NCBI GenBank assembly: GCA_946221495.1
Contig: CAMIFA010000014.1
Span: 1-50,852, forward strand
DNA: 50,852 nucleotides
Origin: an uncultured cyanobacterium
Lineage (GTDB): Bacteria; Cyanobacteriota; Cyanobacteriia; Cyanobacteriales; Chroococcidiopsidaceae
Reading direction: 5' to 3'
Below are positions 25,753 to 35,319 of this stretch, piece by piece (positions within the stretch are counted from its first letter, which is position 1; the number at the start of each line of letters is the position of its first letter). A model generated the notes under the pieces. It was not told where the DNA came from. It saw only the letters and a list, made by a program, of their open reading frames with translations, and ran no database searches. The position numbers were made by a program, and so were the translations under genes.

Positions 25753-26157
25753 GTGATCCTCGGTAGTATGAATCATCTGACCCTAACAGTTAGCAATCTA
25801 ACTGTGTCAGAGCAATTCTACAACCAAATTTTGCAGTTTATGGGCTACCAACAAGTTCATAAAGACAATCAATTTATTATTTGGTCGTTAAAACACGCTG
25901 GCGAAATTGTGATTTTTCCAGCCAAGCCAGAGGCAAATATTCACGATCGCTACTCTCCAGGGCTTCACCACTTTGCCTTTAATGCTACCAGCCGTGAGGA
26001 GGTTGACAATTTCTACAAACTACTGCTAAAGAGCAAAGCCACAATTCTAGATCCACCAGCGCAATACGATTACTCACCAGGCTACTATGCCGTTTTCTTT
26101 GCTGATCCAGATGGGCTAAAGCTAGAACTCGTACATACGCCAGCGCTGCCAGAATAA
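25753..26157 (+). CDS. VOC family protein (glyoxalase/dioxygenase fold)
   Basis: 134 residues with the two beta-alpha-beta-beta-beta modules of the VOC fold. MNHLTLTVSNLTVSEQFYNQ starts module 1, LHHFAFNATSREEVDNFYKL module 2, and the end is YYAVFFADPDGLKLELVHTP. Candidate metal ligands are His in NHLTL, His in HHFAF and Glu in KLELV. The GTG start at 25753 is well placed after AGGAGG. It could be a lyase, a resistance protein or a dioxygenase; the sequence does not decide. Confidence 0.85.
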   Translation: MILGSMNHLTLTVSNLTVSEQFYNQILQFMGYQQVHKDNQFIIWSLKHAGEIVIFPAKPEANIHDRYSPGLHHFAFNATSREEVDNFYKLLLKSKATILDPPAQYDYSPGYYAVFFADPDGLKLELVHTPALPE

Positions 26158-26206
26158 TTCAAATTTCGCCCTTAGCGCTGCAAGAACAAACGTTACAATT
26201 AGTACC

Positions 26207-27496
26207 TTGAGACTGCCTATACTCCCACAACAGCATTCATCTAAATTACAGACTCCCTGGAAATGCGCTCAGCTAGGATTGCTAATCTTCCCGATAATTC
26301 CTTTACTGGGTGCTTTAGGGATATTTATGGCATTGATCGGTACTTGGCGGCACAAGTACCGCGAAATTATCCAACGTCCGCTTAACTGGGGACTGGCTAT
26401 TTTAACTCTTTTACTATTACTCACAGCTAGCTTTGCCTATTACCGCTCGGATGCTTTCTTAGGTATATTCAATTTCTTACCTTTTTTCGGACTTTTCGCT
26501 GCCTTTAGTATCCTGATCCAAACACCTGCTCAACTGCGGCAACTAGCAATTATTTTAGTTTTTACCTCCGTACCAGTAACAATCCTGGGTTTAGGACAGC
26601 TTTTTTTAGGGTGGGTAACTCCAGTACAACTGCAAGGTATCTTAGGCTGGACACTTGTACCTAACGGTAATCCCCCTGGGCGGATGGCTTCTGTGTTCAT
26701 GTACGCTAATATCTTGGCTGGTTATTTAGTTATTGTGTTCATTTTAGGGCTGGGGTTGTGGATACAAGCTTATCAGCAGGCACGAGGCAGAACTCAGCTT
26801 GCTAGTTTTTTGTTTTTGACTTTAGCGCTGATTGGCAATTTTGTTGCCTTAATTTTGACAAACTCTCGGAGTGCATGGGCGATCGCTATTCTTGCTAGCC
26901 TTGCCTTTGCGATTTATCAAGGCTGGCGGTGGCTAATAATTGGAGTTGCGGCGATCGCTGGCTCTATTTTAGGGGCAGCTTTCGGTTTCTCACCAATACA
27001 GCAGTGGCTACGGCAAATAGTACCTGCGTTTTTTTGGGCAAGATTAACAGATCAACTTTATCCAGATCGTCCACTAGCTTTGCTACGCACGACCCAGTGG
27101 CAGTATGCTTGGGCTTGGACTCAGCAACGTCCTCTCACTGGTTGGGGATTACGGAATTTCACACCTCTTTATGAACAGCAGATGCAAGTTTGGTTAGGTC
27201 ATCCGCATAATTTTTTGCTGATGCTAACTGTTGAAACTGGTATCCCAACTGCAATATTTTTCTGTACTTGGGTTTTTTGGATTGTTTTCCAAGGCTTTAG
27301 AACATTGCGTAATTGGTCATTAAAGCAAGACAAATTAATCTTTTTCAGTTATCTAGTAGCCTTCAGTGCTTGCATAATATTTAATACTGTAGATGTGTCG
27401 TTGTTTGACTTACGCCTGAATACGCTGGGATGGTTACTGTTATCGGCAATTTGTGGCGTGGTATATAACAAGCAACACAATTTAGTTGAAAGATAA
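26207..27496 (+). CDS. O-antigen ligase / IctB-like polytopic membrane protein
   Basis: 429 residues with about ten membrane helices and the Wzy_C domain. The conserved region ALILTNSRSAWAIAILASLA and the long loop with LLRTTQWQYAWAWTQQRPLT, GWGLRNFTPLYEQQM and the histidines in LGHPHNFLLMLTVETGIP are typical. In cyanobacteria this family includes proteins named IctB, once proposed as bicarbonate transporters but more likely glycan ligases or polymerases. Start is a TTG at 26207 with no strong Shine-Dalgarno. No other polysaccharide gene is adjacent. Confidence 0.85.
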   Translation: MRLPILPQQHSSKLQTPWKCAQLGLLIFPIIPLLGALGIFMALIGTWRHKYREIIQRPLNWGLAILTLLLLLTASFAYYRSDAFLGIFNFLPFFGLFAAFSILIQTPAQLRQLAIILVFTSVPVTILGLGQLFLGWVTPVQLQGILGWTLVPNGNPPGRMASVFMYANILAGYLVIVFILGLGLWIQAYQQARGRTQLASFLFLTLALIGNFVALILTNSRSAWAIAILASLAFAIYQGWRWLIIGVAAIAGSILGAAFGFSPIQQWLRQIVPAFFWARLTDQLYPDRPLALLRTTQWQYAWAWTQQRPLTGWGLRNFTPLYEQQMQVWLGHPHNFLLMLTVETGIPTAIFFCTWVFWIVFQGFRTLRNWSLKQDKLIFFSYLVAFSACIIFNTVDVSLFDLRLNTLGWLLLSAICGVVYNKQHNLVER

Positions 27497-27581
27497 GGCA
27501 TTATAAGACTTACGCAGCCTCAACTTGATTGCTTACCGAGAAAGAGCTGGGGAAGCGGGGGGAGAAAGAGTTAATACTTCA

Positions 27582-28583
27582 TTATCCATGACGAGCTGAA
27601 ACAATAGCTTTTTTATCTACTAGAGTCATCATCGTCAGCATATCAGGAGAAACTCGCTCACTTAGATGCAGCTCAGTAACTACAGTATTAAAGGTTTTAC
27701 CTTGAGCCATGTGATAGCCAATTTCTTCAATTTCAGCCCAAGTTAAATTACTTTCAACATAGGCTTTAGCTATTGTAATTAGCAAGTTTTGGTAGTCATT
27801 ACCTTCAGCTTTGGTCATCATATTGTGGGGAATATTTAAAGAGCGCTCAAAGCGGTGATACCAAGATTTTGGCTGATACTTTACTACAGCCTCAAACAAG
27901 GCTTGATGCTCTTTATTACCAACAGCGCGATCGCTTTCACTGGACACAATAAACATCGGTGCAGTAACCTCATTTTCCGCACGTTTAAGCACATCTTGCC
28001 CCATATCCAAAAAGACTTCTAAAGACGGCATCAGAAAACCATCGTAGCCAAAATGCGCTTTTCCAGGTGCAGTTTTCCACTCAAAATAGATATCTAGAAT
28101 GCGTACAACTAAATCTACTAACTTATTGCTGCTACTTAAATAAGGCGCAAACACCAAAGTCCGATAAATATCATCAGGGCATTCTAGCGCTAGCCAAGCA
28201 GCTAATGTACTGCCACCAGATAGTCCGCCGACAATTACTTGTTTACCCAAAGCTTGCGCTTGCTGGAGCCAATAAAGCCCAAACTGTTGATATGTTTCTT
28301 GATCTTCAGGTAGCGGCGGGGGGCGATCGCGGTTCCAATCGCCTGCTTGACCATGCCCCGGCAATAATGGAATTAAGACATTGTAACCCGCCTCAAAAAA
28401 AGCTGATCCAATCGGGAAAAACTGTTCTGGAGTAGCAGTAAATCCATGAAAGAACAGACATACTTTAGAACTAGGGTTAGGCTGGAGCAAGAAACGAGAA
28501 AGGCAGTTCTCATTCATCACCGGCAGTGTAGTTTCACGCTCCCAAGTCTCTTGCACTATTGCGGGTGTAATTGAATAAGACAT
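27582..28583 (-). CDS. alpha/beta hydrolase
   Basis: 333 residues. HGFTATPEQFFPIG forms the oxyanion region (~residue 46), the nucleophile elbow is GGLSGGST (Ser near 121), the likely acid is Asp in VSSESDRAVGN and the base His in SLNIPHNMM. A C-terminal extension of ~70 helical residues (TWAEIEEIGYHMAQGKTFNT) is unusual for small esterases. The enzyme is probably a carboxylesterase or thioesterase of unknown substrate. It has no signal peptide. Confidence 0.85.
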   Translation of the reverse strand: MSYSITPAIVQETWERETTLPVMNENCLSRFLLQPNPSSKVCLFFHGFTATPEQFFPIGSAFFEAGYNVLIPLLPGHGQAGDWNRDRPPPLPEDQETYQQFGLYWLQQAQALGKQVIVGGLSGGSTLAAWLALECPDDIYRTLVFAPYLSSSNKLVDLVVRILDIYFEWKTAPGKAHFGYDGFLMPSLEVFLDMGQDVLKRAENEVTAPMFIVSSESDRAVGNKEHQALFEAVVKYQPKSWYHRFERSLNIPHNMMTKAEGNDYQNLLITIAKAYVESNLTWAEIEEIGYHMAQGKTFNTVVTELHLSERVSPDMLTMMTLVDKKAIVSARHG

Positions 28584-28719
28584 TTATTTTCTATAAAAGC
28601 CCGATATCATCCTAGAACTGAGGTTTAATTAATAATTAATGCCTAACGATTGCTGTATTAAAGCTTAAATTAGAGGCTTTGAAACAGAATTTTAAATGAA
28701 TTGAGATATATATCTGGCT

Positions 28720-28917
28720 TCACTCAGCATTATTAACTGCTATTTGTGGTCTAACAACGACTCGACCATCTTCTACAACGGTGCAGTTTTTAGACATAGT
28801 TTTACAATTAGCTGATGTATCAATAGGCTGATTGCAACTTCGGTGAATGTTTTGCTGCTGTTGTTGGTTGAGAATAATAGCACAACAAGCAGATACATGG
28901 ACTGACATATCAAGCAC
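28720..28917 (-). CDS. possible small Cys-rich protein
   Basis: 65 codons on the minus strand with five Cys residues in pairs (SACCAII, HRSCNQ, SANCKT, SKNCTVV) and a poly-Gln run. No clear Shine-Dalgarno. It partly overlaps the leader of the 28976 gene on the other strand. It could be a real peptide or chance; I do not recognise it. Confidence 0.2.
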   Translation of the reverse strand: MLDMSVHVSACCAIILNQQQQQNIHRSCNQPIDTSANCKTMSKNCTVVEDGRVVVRPQIAVNNAE

Positions 28918-28975
28918 TACTAGCTCTACATTATTATTGTCCTGCTTATTTACTCACACTAGCAAAATAAATTTA

Positions 28976-29185
28976 ATGAAGATATCCGAACTCAAAATTA
29001 TCTGTATGCAAGCCATTGAAGTTGCTGAAGCTCGTGAACGCAAGCTGGGTAAAGAAAAGGTAGCTGCCTTACCATACAAAGAAACACCTCTAGGTGAGCT
29101 ACAAATTCTTTTTAGTGAATTAAGCGAACTTGCTAGCGATGCTCAGTTATGGGATTTAAGCGATGACGATACCGAGTTTAATTAG
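28976..29185 (+). CDS. small conserved-looking acidic protein, hypothetical
   Basis: 69 residues from ATG 28976 (MKISELKIICMQAIEVAEAR) with a coherent helical pattern, KLGKEKVAALPYKETPLGEL, and an acidic tail (LSDDDTEF). The longer open frame from 28847 lacks protein-like features. There is no obvious Shine-Dalgarno. It lies between the hydrolase and pyrG and is convergent with pyrG. Function is unknown. Confidence 0.5.
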   Translation: MKISELKIICMQAIEVAEARERKLGKEKVAALPYKETPLGELQILFSELSELASDAQLWDLSDDDTEFN

Positions 29186-29338
29186 GAGTTGATTTATAGA
29201 AATTTTCACTTCGGTAATACAGTTAGATTTTTGTGAAATAGCTGGTTCGGCTGTCCAGCTGTCTTATCAACTGGGCAGGCAAGATGCCTACCCCAAAAGT
29301 TCTGTTGTAATGACACTCAAAATACTAATGACTAGTGA

Positions 29339-30970
29339 CTAATAAACCGTTTCAGCCTGACTAGCGGTTGTAGTTAGGGAACGAGACATCACAGCTTGGA
29401 CAAATCCTTTGAATAAAGGATGGGGCGCACTTGGTCGTGATTGAAATTCTGGGTGGAATTGTGTAGCAATAAAAAACGGGTGATTAGGCAGTTCAATAAT
29501 TTCTACCAAGCGCCCATCGGGAGAAGTGCCACTGATTACATAGCCTGTCTCTAGAAATAAACTGCGATAAGCATTGTTGAATTCGTAGCGATGGCGATGC
29601 CGTTCGTATATTACTTCTTCTTGATACAGCTTAAAAGCTAGGGTATTAGTAGCAATCCGACAAGGATACAAACCTAGCCGCATCGTTCCGCCTAAATCAA
29701 CTACATCCTGCTGTTCTGGTAAGAGGTTAATTACTGGATTGCCATTAGGGTCAAACTCAGCACTATTGGCATCCTCCAATTTAGCAACGTGACGCGCCCA
29801 CTCAATAACAGAGCATTGCATTCCCAAGCACAAGCCTAAAAATGGAATTTGGCGATCGCGCGCGTACTGCACTGCCTTAATCTTGCCATCTACACCCCGA
29901 TTGCCAAAACCCCCCGGAACTACAAGACCATTCACTCCTTCTAGATAACTCTCAGCCGCTTCAGTTTCTAAGTCTTCCGAGTTGATCCAGCGCAGGTGCA
30001 AGTCACCATTCATCGCGATCGCTGCATGACGCAATGCTTCCACAACCGAAAGATAGGCATCACTTAGCTGCACATATTTACCAACAATTGCAATCTCAAA
30101 TCGTTGTTTAGGTTTATACAACCGCTCTACCAATGTCTGCCACTGGCTTAAATCCGGTTGACGTTGCTCTAGGTGTAATAAATCTATTGCTTGCTGCGCT
30201 AGTCCTTCCCGTTCCATCATCAACGGTACTTCATAGATACTCTTAGCATCCTGGGCAGTAATTACACACTCTACAGGCACATCGCAAAATTCTGATAGCT
30301 TATACTTTAACCCCGATGGTAAAGGGCGATCGCAGCGACAAACTAAAATATCTGGTTGAATCCCAATTGACCGCAATTCCTTCACCGAATGCTGCGTTGG
30401 CTTTGTTTTCATTTCCCCCGCCGATGGAATCCAAGGTATTAACGTTACGTGCATATACAGCACATTTTGCCGCCCTACATCTTTGCGGAACTGCCGAATT
30501 GCTTCTAAAAATGGCAGCGATTCAATATCGCCTACCGTACCGCCAATCTCGGTAATTACAACGTCAGGATTAGTATTTTTAGCAACTCTTTGGATACGCT
30601 CTTTAATCTCAGTAGTAATATGAGGAATAACTTGCACCGTTCCCCCCATATAGTCACCACGACGCTCTTTATTTAGTACCGCTTGGTAAATTGAGCCTGT
30701 AGTAACGCTATTCAGCCGCGACATTGATGTATCTGTGAACCGCTCATAATGCCCCAAGTCCAAATCAGTTTCTGCACCATCTTCAGTAACAAAAACCTCG
30801 CCATGCTGAAAGGGACTCATTGTTCCCGGATCAACATTAATATAAGGATCAAGTTTGAGAATTGAGACTGAATAATCGCGTGACTTCAGCAATCGTCCTA
30901 AACTAGCGGCGACAATGCCTTTACCAATACTAGAAACAACGCCCCCTGTAACAAAAACAAACTTAGTCAT
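29339..30970 (-). CDS. pyrG: CTP synthase
   Basis: 543 residues, the usual length. The synthase domain starts MTKFVFVTGGVVSSIGKGIV with the ATP-binding P-loop-like motif and has EIGGTVGDIESLPFLEAIRQ. The C-terminal class I glutaminase has the nucleophile Cys in FLGLCLGMQCSV and the His-Glu pair in ATQFHPEFQSRP. The enzyme makes CTP from UTP with glutamine as nitrogen donor. pyrB, another pyrimidine gene, lies 18 kb away. It is divergent from the amidase gene. Confidence 0.98.
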   Translation of the reverse strand: MTKFVFVTGGVVSSIGKGIVAASLGRLLKSRDYSVSILKLDPYINVDPGTMSPFQHGEVFVTEDGAETDLDLGHYERFTDTSMSRLNSVTTGSIYQAVLNKERRGDYMGGTVQVIPHITTEIKERIQRVAKNTNPDVVITEIGGTVGDIESLPFLEAIRQFRKDVGRQNVLYMHVTLIPWIPSAGEMKTKPTQHSVKELRSIGIQPDILVCRCDRPLPSGLKYKLSEFCDVPVECVITAQDAKSIYEVPLMMEREGLAQQAIDLLHLEQRQPDLSQWQTLVERLYKPKQRFEIAIVGKYVQLSDAYLSVVEALRHAAIAMNGDLHLRWINSEDLETEAAESYLEGVNGLVVPGGFGNRGVDGKIKAVQYARDRQIPFLGLCLGMQCSVIEWARHVAKLEDANSAEFDPNGNPVINLLPEQQDVVDLGGTMRLGLYPCRIATNTLAFKLYQEEVIYERHRHRYEFNNAYRSLFLETGYVISGTSPDGRLVEIIELPNHPFFIATQFHPEFQSRPSAPHPLFKGFVQAVMSRSLTTTASQAETVY

Positions 30971-31054
30971 AATATTTTTCAGTCTTTAGATACTTTATAT
31001 AAATACACCCCGTTAATTGTGCCACAGTTTATCGGGGCTAGGGGTTAGGGAGTA

Positions 31055-32881
31055 ATGGATATATTATTTAGTTGTTTTCAACTCTACTACTCTTATTCTG
31101 ACGTGAAAAAACTTTTAGGATTAGTGGCATTAGGAGCAGCGATCGCATCTCCAGTAAAGGCAGCGCAACCACTCTCTGTTGTTTATCCCCCAGCCGAACA
31201 TCAAACAACATCTCCACAAATCTTTTTTATTGGTACAGCACCACCGACAGGAGAAGTTTTAATTAACGGTAAGCCGATTGATCGCAGTTCCTCTGGACAT
31301 TTTGCCCCCAGTATGCATTTAAAGCTAGGAGACAATCTTTTTACTCTGCGTTACCAAAATCAGCAAGTTCAAATTAAAGTTAAACGGCTGGCAACCGTTC
31401 CAGAACTGCCATCTGGGTTAGCATTTGCCAAAGCTTCTCTTACCCCATCTGTAGATATTGCCAGACTACCAGGAGAATTAATTTGTTTCGGAGCGTTAGC
31501 GAAGCTTCCCGAAGGGTTCGCACCTCCCAATGCTAAAGTCGCTGTTGAACTAGCTAATCAAATAATTCCCCTACTACCACAACAACAAATTGAACTACCA
31601 GCTAATTCCGCAGCTTTAACAGGACAAAATCAGCCTTCCCAATCAGCAATAGGACAGTACCAAGGCTGTGCAACCGTATCAGGAGCGCCAGCTAATTTGG
31701 GGCAACCTAAGTTTCAGCTAACTCTTAATGGCAAAACAACAACTCAAATGGCTTCTGGTAAAGTATCTGTGCTTTCACCAGCTAATTTAGAAATTGCCGA
31801 AGTCACAGCAGAATCTGGTGTAGCGCGGACTGGTCCCAGTACAGATCATTCTCGCCTCACACCGCTACCCAAAGGCACACGAGCGACAATTACAGGTAAA
31901 GAAGGTGAATGGTTACGCCTTGACTATGGCGGCTGGATTAATAGTAAAGAAACGCGCATTTCTAAAGGTGCAGTACCACCGCAATCAATCATTCGCTCTA
32001 TCCGCGCTCGTCAAATTCCTGGTGCAACAGAAGTTGTGTTTCCTTTGCAAGTTCCTGTCCCCGTGAGTGTACAGCAAGGCGATCTCACTTTCACCCTAAC
32101 GCTCTACAACACTACGGCTCAAACCGATATAATTCGCTTTGACGATGATCCGCTAATTTCTCGCTTAGATTGGCAACAAATAGCACCTGGTCAAGTGCAA
32201 TATACCTTTAACCTCAAACCTCAGCAACAATGGGGCTATAAGCTGCGATACGATGGCACAAGCTTGGTACTAACTTTACGGCATCAACCAGGAAATAGGA
32301 GACAGGAGACAGAACAAAATCCTTCACTTAAGGGAATTAAAATTTTACTAGATCCAGGGCATGGTGGCGCGGAACTGGGTTCTAGAGGACCGACTGGATA
32401 TCCAGAGAAAGATATTAATTTAGTGATTTCCAAGTTGGTGCGCGAACAACTGGAGCAGCGAGGGGCTACAGTTTACATGACGCGGGAGACAGACAAAGAT
32501 GTTTCGTTACCAGAGCGAGTAGCGATGATTGACAAGCTTGAACCAGCGATCGCGCTTTCACTCCACTACAACGCCCTACCTGATGGTGGTGATGCGATGA
32601 ATACTAAGGGAATGGCAGCTTTTTGGTATTATCCCCAGGCACACAACTTGGCTGTATTTTTGCATAAATACTTAGTCACTAAGCTGCGTCGTCCTGATTA
32701 CGGAGTTTATTGGAACAACCTAGCACTAACTCGTCCAGCATCAGCGCCATCTGTACTGCTAGAACTTGGTTTTATGATCAACCCAACTGAATTTGAATGG
32801 ATTGTAAATAAACAGGAGCAAAGAAAATTAGCTCTTGCGATCGCCCAAGGCATTACCGATTGGTTCAGCAGCACTAGATAA
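31055..32881 (+). CDS. N-acetylmuramoyl-L-alanine amidase (AMIN + Amidase_3)
   Basis: 608 residues from ATG 31055. A GTG at 31103 would give MKKLLGLVALGAAIASPVKA, a textbook signal peptide, so it may be the true start. The middle contains an SH3-like segment (AESGVARTGPSTDHSRLTPL) and an AMIN-type beta domain (~310-420). The C-terminal amidase has zinc ligands in LLDPGHGGAELGS, the Glu in GYPEKDINLVISK, His in ALSLHYNALPDGG, and the catalytic Glu in VLLELGFMINPTEF. It cleaves peptidoglycan between MurNAc and the stem peptide in the periplasm and probably acts at division or septal junctions. Repeats near 31491-31516 and 32298-32311 are read in frame. Confidence 0.9.
   Translation: MDILFSCFQLYYSYSDVKKLLGLVALGAAIASPVKAAQPLSVVYPPAEHQTTSPQIFFIGTAPPTGEVLINGKPIDRSSSGHFAPSMHLKLGDNLFTLRYQNQQVQIKVKRLATVPELPSGLAFAKASLTPSVDIARLPGELICFGALAKLPEGFAPPNAKVAVELANQIIPLLPQQQIELPANSAALTGQNQPSQSAIGQYQGCATVSGAPANLGQPKFQLTLNGKTTTQMASGKVSVLSPANLEIAEVTAESGVARTGPSTDHSRLTPLPKGTRATITGKEGEWLRLDYGGWINSKETRISKGAVPPQSIIRSIRARQIPGATEVVFPLQVPVPVSVQQGDLTFTLTLYNTTAQTDIIRFDDDPLISRLDWQQIAPGQVQYTFNLKPQQQWGYKLRYDGTSLVLTLRHQPGNRRQETEQNPSLKGIKILLDPGHGGAELGSRGPTGYPEKDINLVISKLVREQLEQRGATVYMTRETDKDVSLPERVAMIDKLEPAIALSLHYNALPDGGDAMNTKGMAAFWYYPQAHNLAVFLHKYLVTKLRRPDYGVYWNNLALTRPASAPSVLLELGFMINPTEFEWIVNKQEQRKLALAIAQGITDWFSSTR
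31491..31516. repeat. inverted repeat inside the amidase gene
   Basis: GCGAA and TTCGC flank an inner CCC-GAA-GGG hairpin, a motif like the interspersed repeats elsewhere in this window. It encodes ALAKLPEGFA in the region between the N-terminal beta domain and the SH3-like segment. Confidence 0.4.
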
Positions 32882-33026
32882 ACTTGCTAAATGAGCAGCA
32901 TCTACAGCAGTTCCTCCAGCCCTTTTTTTAGAGTTGCGCTGGAGTTGTCGCCACTTGTCGGGCATTTGAGTAAGGGTAATGATGCAAATTATTTGAATAC
33001 ACGGCACTGAGAGAGATTCACTTGAT

Positions 33027-33737
33027 ATGAATTCACGGGTTGTGATGATTACATCTGCCAGTCGTGGCATCGGCGCAGGTTGTGCGCGAGAATTGGCAGC
33101 GCAAGGCTATACTGTTTCACTTATCGCTAGATCACCAGACGTTCTGGATTTGGCAAATCAGTTAGGTGGAATGGCAATTCAGGGTTCGATCGCTAATGCT
33201 GACGATTTAGAGCGCTTCGTTGAGACAACACTCAACAAGTATGGGCGTATTGATGCTCTAGTCAATAGTTTTGGTGATCCACCCCGACTTGATTTACTTG
33301 CTATTTCCGACGAGATGTGGCTAGAGAATTTTGAAATGCTGTTTCTCAGCGTTGTGCGTCTAGCAAGATTAGTAACAGAACCGATGCGGCAAGCGGGTGG
33401 TGGGGCGATCGTCAATATTTCAGCCTCTGATTCCCAGGAGCCAGACTTAGGAACACCCTTTAGCGGAACTCTACGTGCGGCAATGACAGGATTCACTAAA
33501 TTATATGCCAAGCGTTACAGAGCCGACGGCATTCGGATGAACTGTGTCGCTCCCTTCTTTGTGGCAGACAGCATCGAAGAACTCGCAGGATGGAACGTTC
33601 CGTCTGATTTAATGTGGGGTCGTCCCGCAACTTATGCTGAATTAGCAAAAACCGTTGCCTTTCTAATTTCTGATGATGCCAAGTTTATCACTGGCACAAC
33701 AATTAAAGTTGATGAAGCTCGTTCTGCTGCTATTTAG
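33027..33737 (+). CDS. SDR family protein with atypical active site
   Basis: 236 residues with a Rossmann fold. The cofactor loop SASRGIGAGCARELA (TGxxxGIG type, ~10-24) and the NSFG strand (NNAG in most members) are present, and the C-terminus INVDEA-like (GTTIKVDEARSAAI) fits the family. The Ser of the catalytic triad is there (IVNISASDS), but the YxxxK motif is replaced: the aligned stretch reads PFSGTLRAAMTGF, with Phe/Ser and Arg where Tyr and Lys are expected. It therefore may not be an ordinary dehydrogenase. Start is ATG 33027 with a weak GA-rich Shine-Dalgarno. Confidence 0.8.
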   Translation: MNSRVVMITSASRGIGAGCARELAAQGYTVSLIARSPDVLDLANQLGGMAIQGSIANADDLERFVETTLNKYGRIDALVNSFGDPPRLDLLAISDEMWLENFEMLFLSVVRLARLVTEPMRQAGGGAIVNISASDSQEPDLGTPFSGTLRAAMTGFTKLYAKRYRADGIRMNCVAPFFVADSIEELAGWNVPSDLMWGRPATYAELAKTVAFLISDDAKFITGTTIKVDEARSAAI

Positions 33738-33894
33738 TTTCTTCTCTTAAGAAAACTTATGCGTTCTGACAAAAAAGCGTGAACTACCTCTGCATTGTTT
33801 GAGTATCGTCAATAAATGGCAGCTATCAGTTCCAAAATATATCAATCCTAAATGACTCAAGAAATTCTCTGTTTCTTTCCTTAGTGATCTTTGC

Positions 33895-33965
33895 GTTCTA
33901 AACGCTGGCGCTACACTCCGTGAAGGCGGTAGCCTACGGCAAGCCGCTTTGCGTCTACGTTAAAA
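33895..33965. repeat. interspersed palindromic cyanobacterial repeat
   Basis: Non-coding stretch with GCGCTACACTCCGTGAAGGC and GGTAGCCTACGG, related to the element at 22150-22250. It lies between the SDR and the convergent acyl-CoA dehydrogenase-like gene. Confidence 0.55.
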
Positions 33966-34013
33966 AAAGTAACTTCGACTTAACAAGATAGGTTCGCTAT
34001 AGTGCCTGATCTC

Positions 34014-35084
34014 CTACCTTCTGATTAACCTCGCAAGCGTCGCCTCCATAATTGCCGTTGTTTGACCAGAAACAGTAAAAACCAGCGCCTCGCGATAAAC
34101 TCGCTGTGCAGCATGATGGCTATAGTTAGCAGCACCACTCGAAACTGTAATAGCAGCAGAGGCGCAGCGAATCGCTAAATCAATTGCCCAAGCTCGTAGT
34201 TGTAGTTGTTTATCTGGTAACTCACGATTTTGCTGGGCATAGTTAATAGCAGCACTACAATCACTAAGTTCTTGCTTCAGTGTCTCCCAAGCTAGGAGAA
34301 TAAACGATATTGGCTTAGTAGAGTGGGCAGATTTCACAATATCAAGACCAGCATTAGCACAACCTAGAACTAAACCAGTTGCATTCAAAACATTCTTTTT
34401 GTCGTTGTCATGAATCCAACCACTAGGCTTAATACAAACAACGCGCTCTTGAGGTAGAAACCAGCTTTTTAGCGTTGCAGTAACAGTATTAGTTGATGTC
34501 ATCGCGGCTAAAGCCATTGGCGGACTAAATGTAATTTCACCCAATTCATCTTGATGAGTTTCCACAAAGGGTACTAAACCGAAGACTGCTCCGCCATTGG
34601 GCAAGACAGCAGCAACAATGAATTCTTGAAAGAAATTAAAGCCTGTTACCCAAGGCACATAGCCCTCTAGCTTATAGCCGCCAGCAAAAGGAACAGCTGT
34701 AATAACTGGGTTGCCTCCACGCCGTAGATGTGAGAAGCCAATACCAAGTAAAAGCCCGTTACTCAAGTGCGGTAAATACTCTTGCAGCAAATCATTTTCA
34801 CTCTGAAGCAGCATAGCAGCTGCACTCTGGTGTTGAGTTTGCAGAAATGCCAAGGCTCCAGAATATCTTGCCACCAGTTCTTGGAAGCTTTGAAACATCT
34901 CCTGACTAAAATCCCTGCCACCCCAGCGTGATGGCAACCGCAGCGCTAGTAAACTCAATTCACCCAAACCAGTAAGGGCTTTTTGGAGAGCAATTGGGTC
35001 AATATCAATAGTGGCAGCGTGGGGGGAAACTGACTCTTTTAAATAACATTGGGCAATATTGAGTAGGTGTTGATGACTATCCAT
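34014..35084 (-). CDS. acyl-CoA dehydrogenase-like flavoprotein
   Basis: 356 residues, a little shorter than the usual ~380. The N-terminal helical domain (LALRLPSRWGGRDFSQEMFQ), the middle beta domain (GIGFSHLRRGGNPVITAVPF, YKLEGYVPWVTGFNFFQEF) and the C-terminal four-helix region (IDLAIRCASAAITVSSGAAN, HHAAQRVYREALVFTVSGQT) are present in order. The catalytic Glu of classical acyl-CoA dehydrogenases cannot be identified confidently, so a monooxygenase-type relative (SfnB/DszC-like) is an alternative. Cyanobacteria usually lack full beta-oxidation, which makes a different substrate likely. Confidence 0.8.
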   Translation of the reverse strand: MDSHQHLLNIAQCYLKESVSPHAATIDIDPIALQKALTGLGELSLLALRLPSRWGGRDFSQEMFQSFQELVARYSGALAFLQTQHQSAAAMLLQSENDLLQEYLPHLSNGLLLGIGFSHLRRGGNPVITAVPFAGGYKLEGYVPWVTGFNFFQEFIVAAVLPNGGAVFGLVPFVETHQDELGEITFSPPMALAAMTSTNTVTATLKSWFLPQERVVCIKPSGWIHDNDKKNVLNATGLVLGCANAGLDIVKSAHSTKPISFILLAWETLKQELSDCSAAINYAQQNRELPDKQLQLRAWAIDLAIRCASAAITVSSGAANYSHHAAQRVYREALVFTVSGQTTAIMEATLARLIRR

Positions 35085-35319
35085 GCGATCGCCCTAGCTA
35101 AACTTTATAATGTGACAAATCTAATATTTATCGTCGAAAGTACCGGATCGACTGCGCCATTGTAACGACTAGATTTAAAATATTAAAAAACATTCTTACT
35201 CGCCCTGAGTCTAACTAGTTGACTTAAAACACAGCAAAATTAAAAATAGCGATCGCTTAAGTTAGGACGTTTTTTGGAATTAAGGACACCCCTGAACACA
35301 TCGGCGGACTAAAGCGCAA

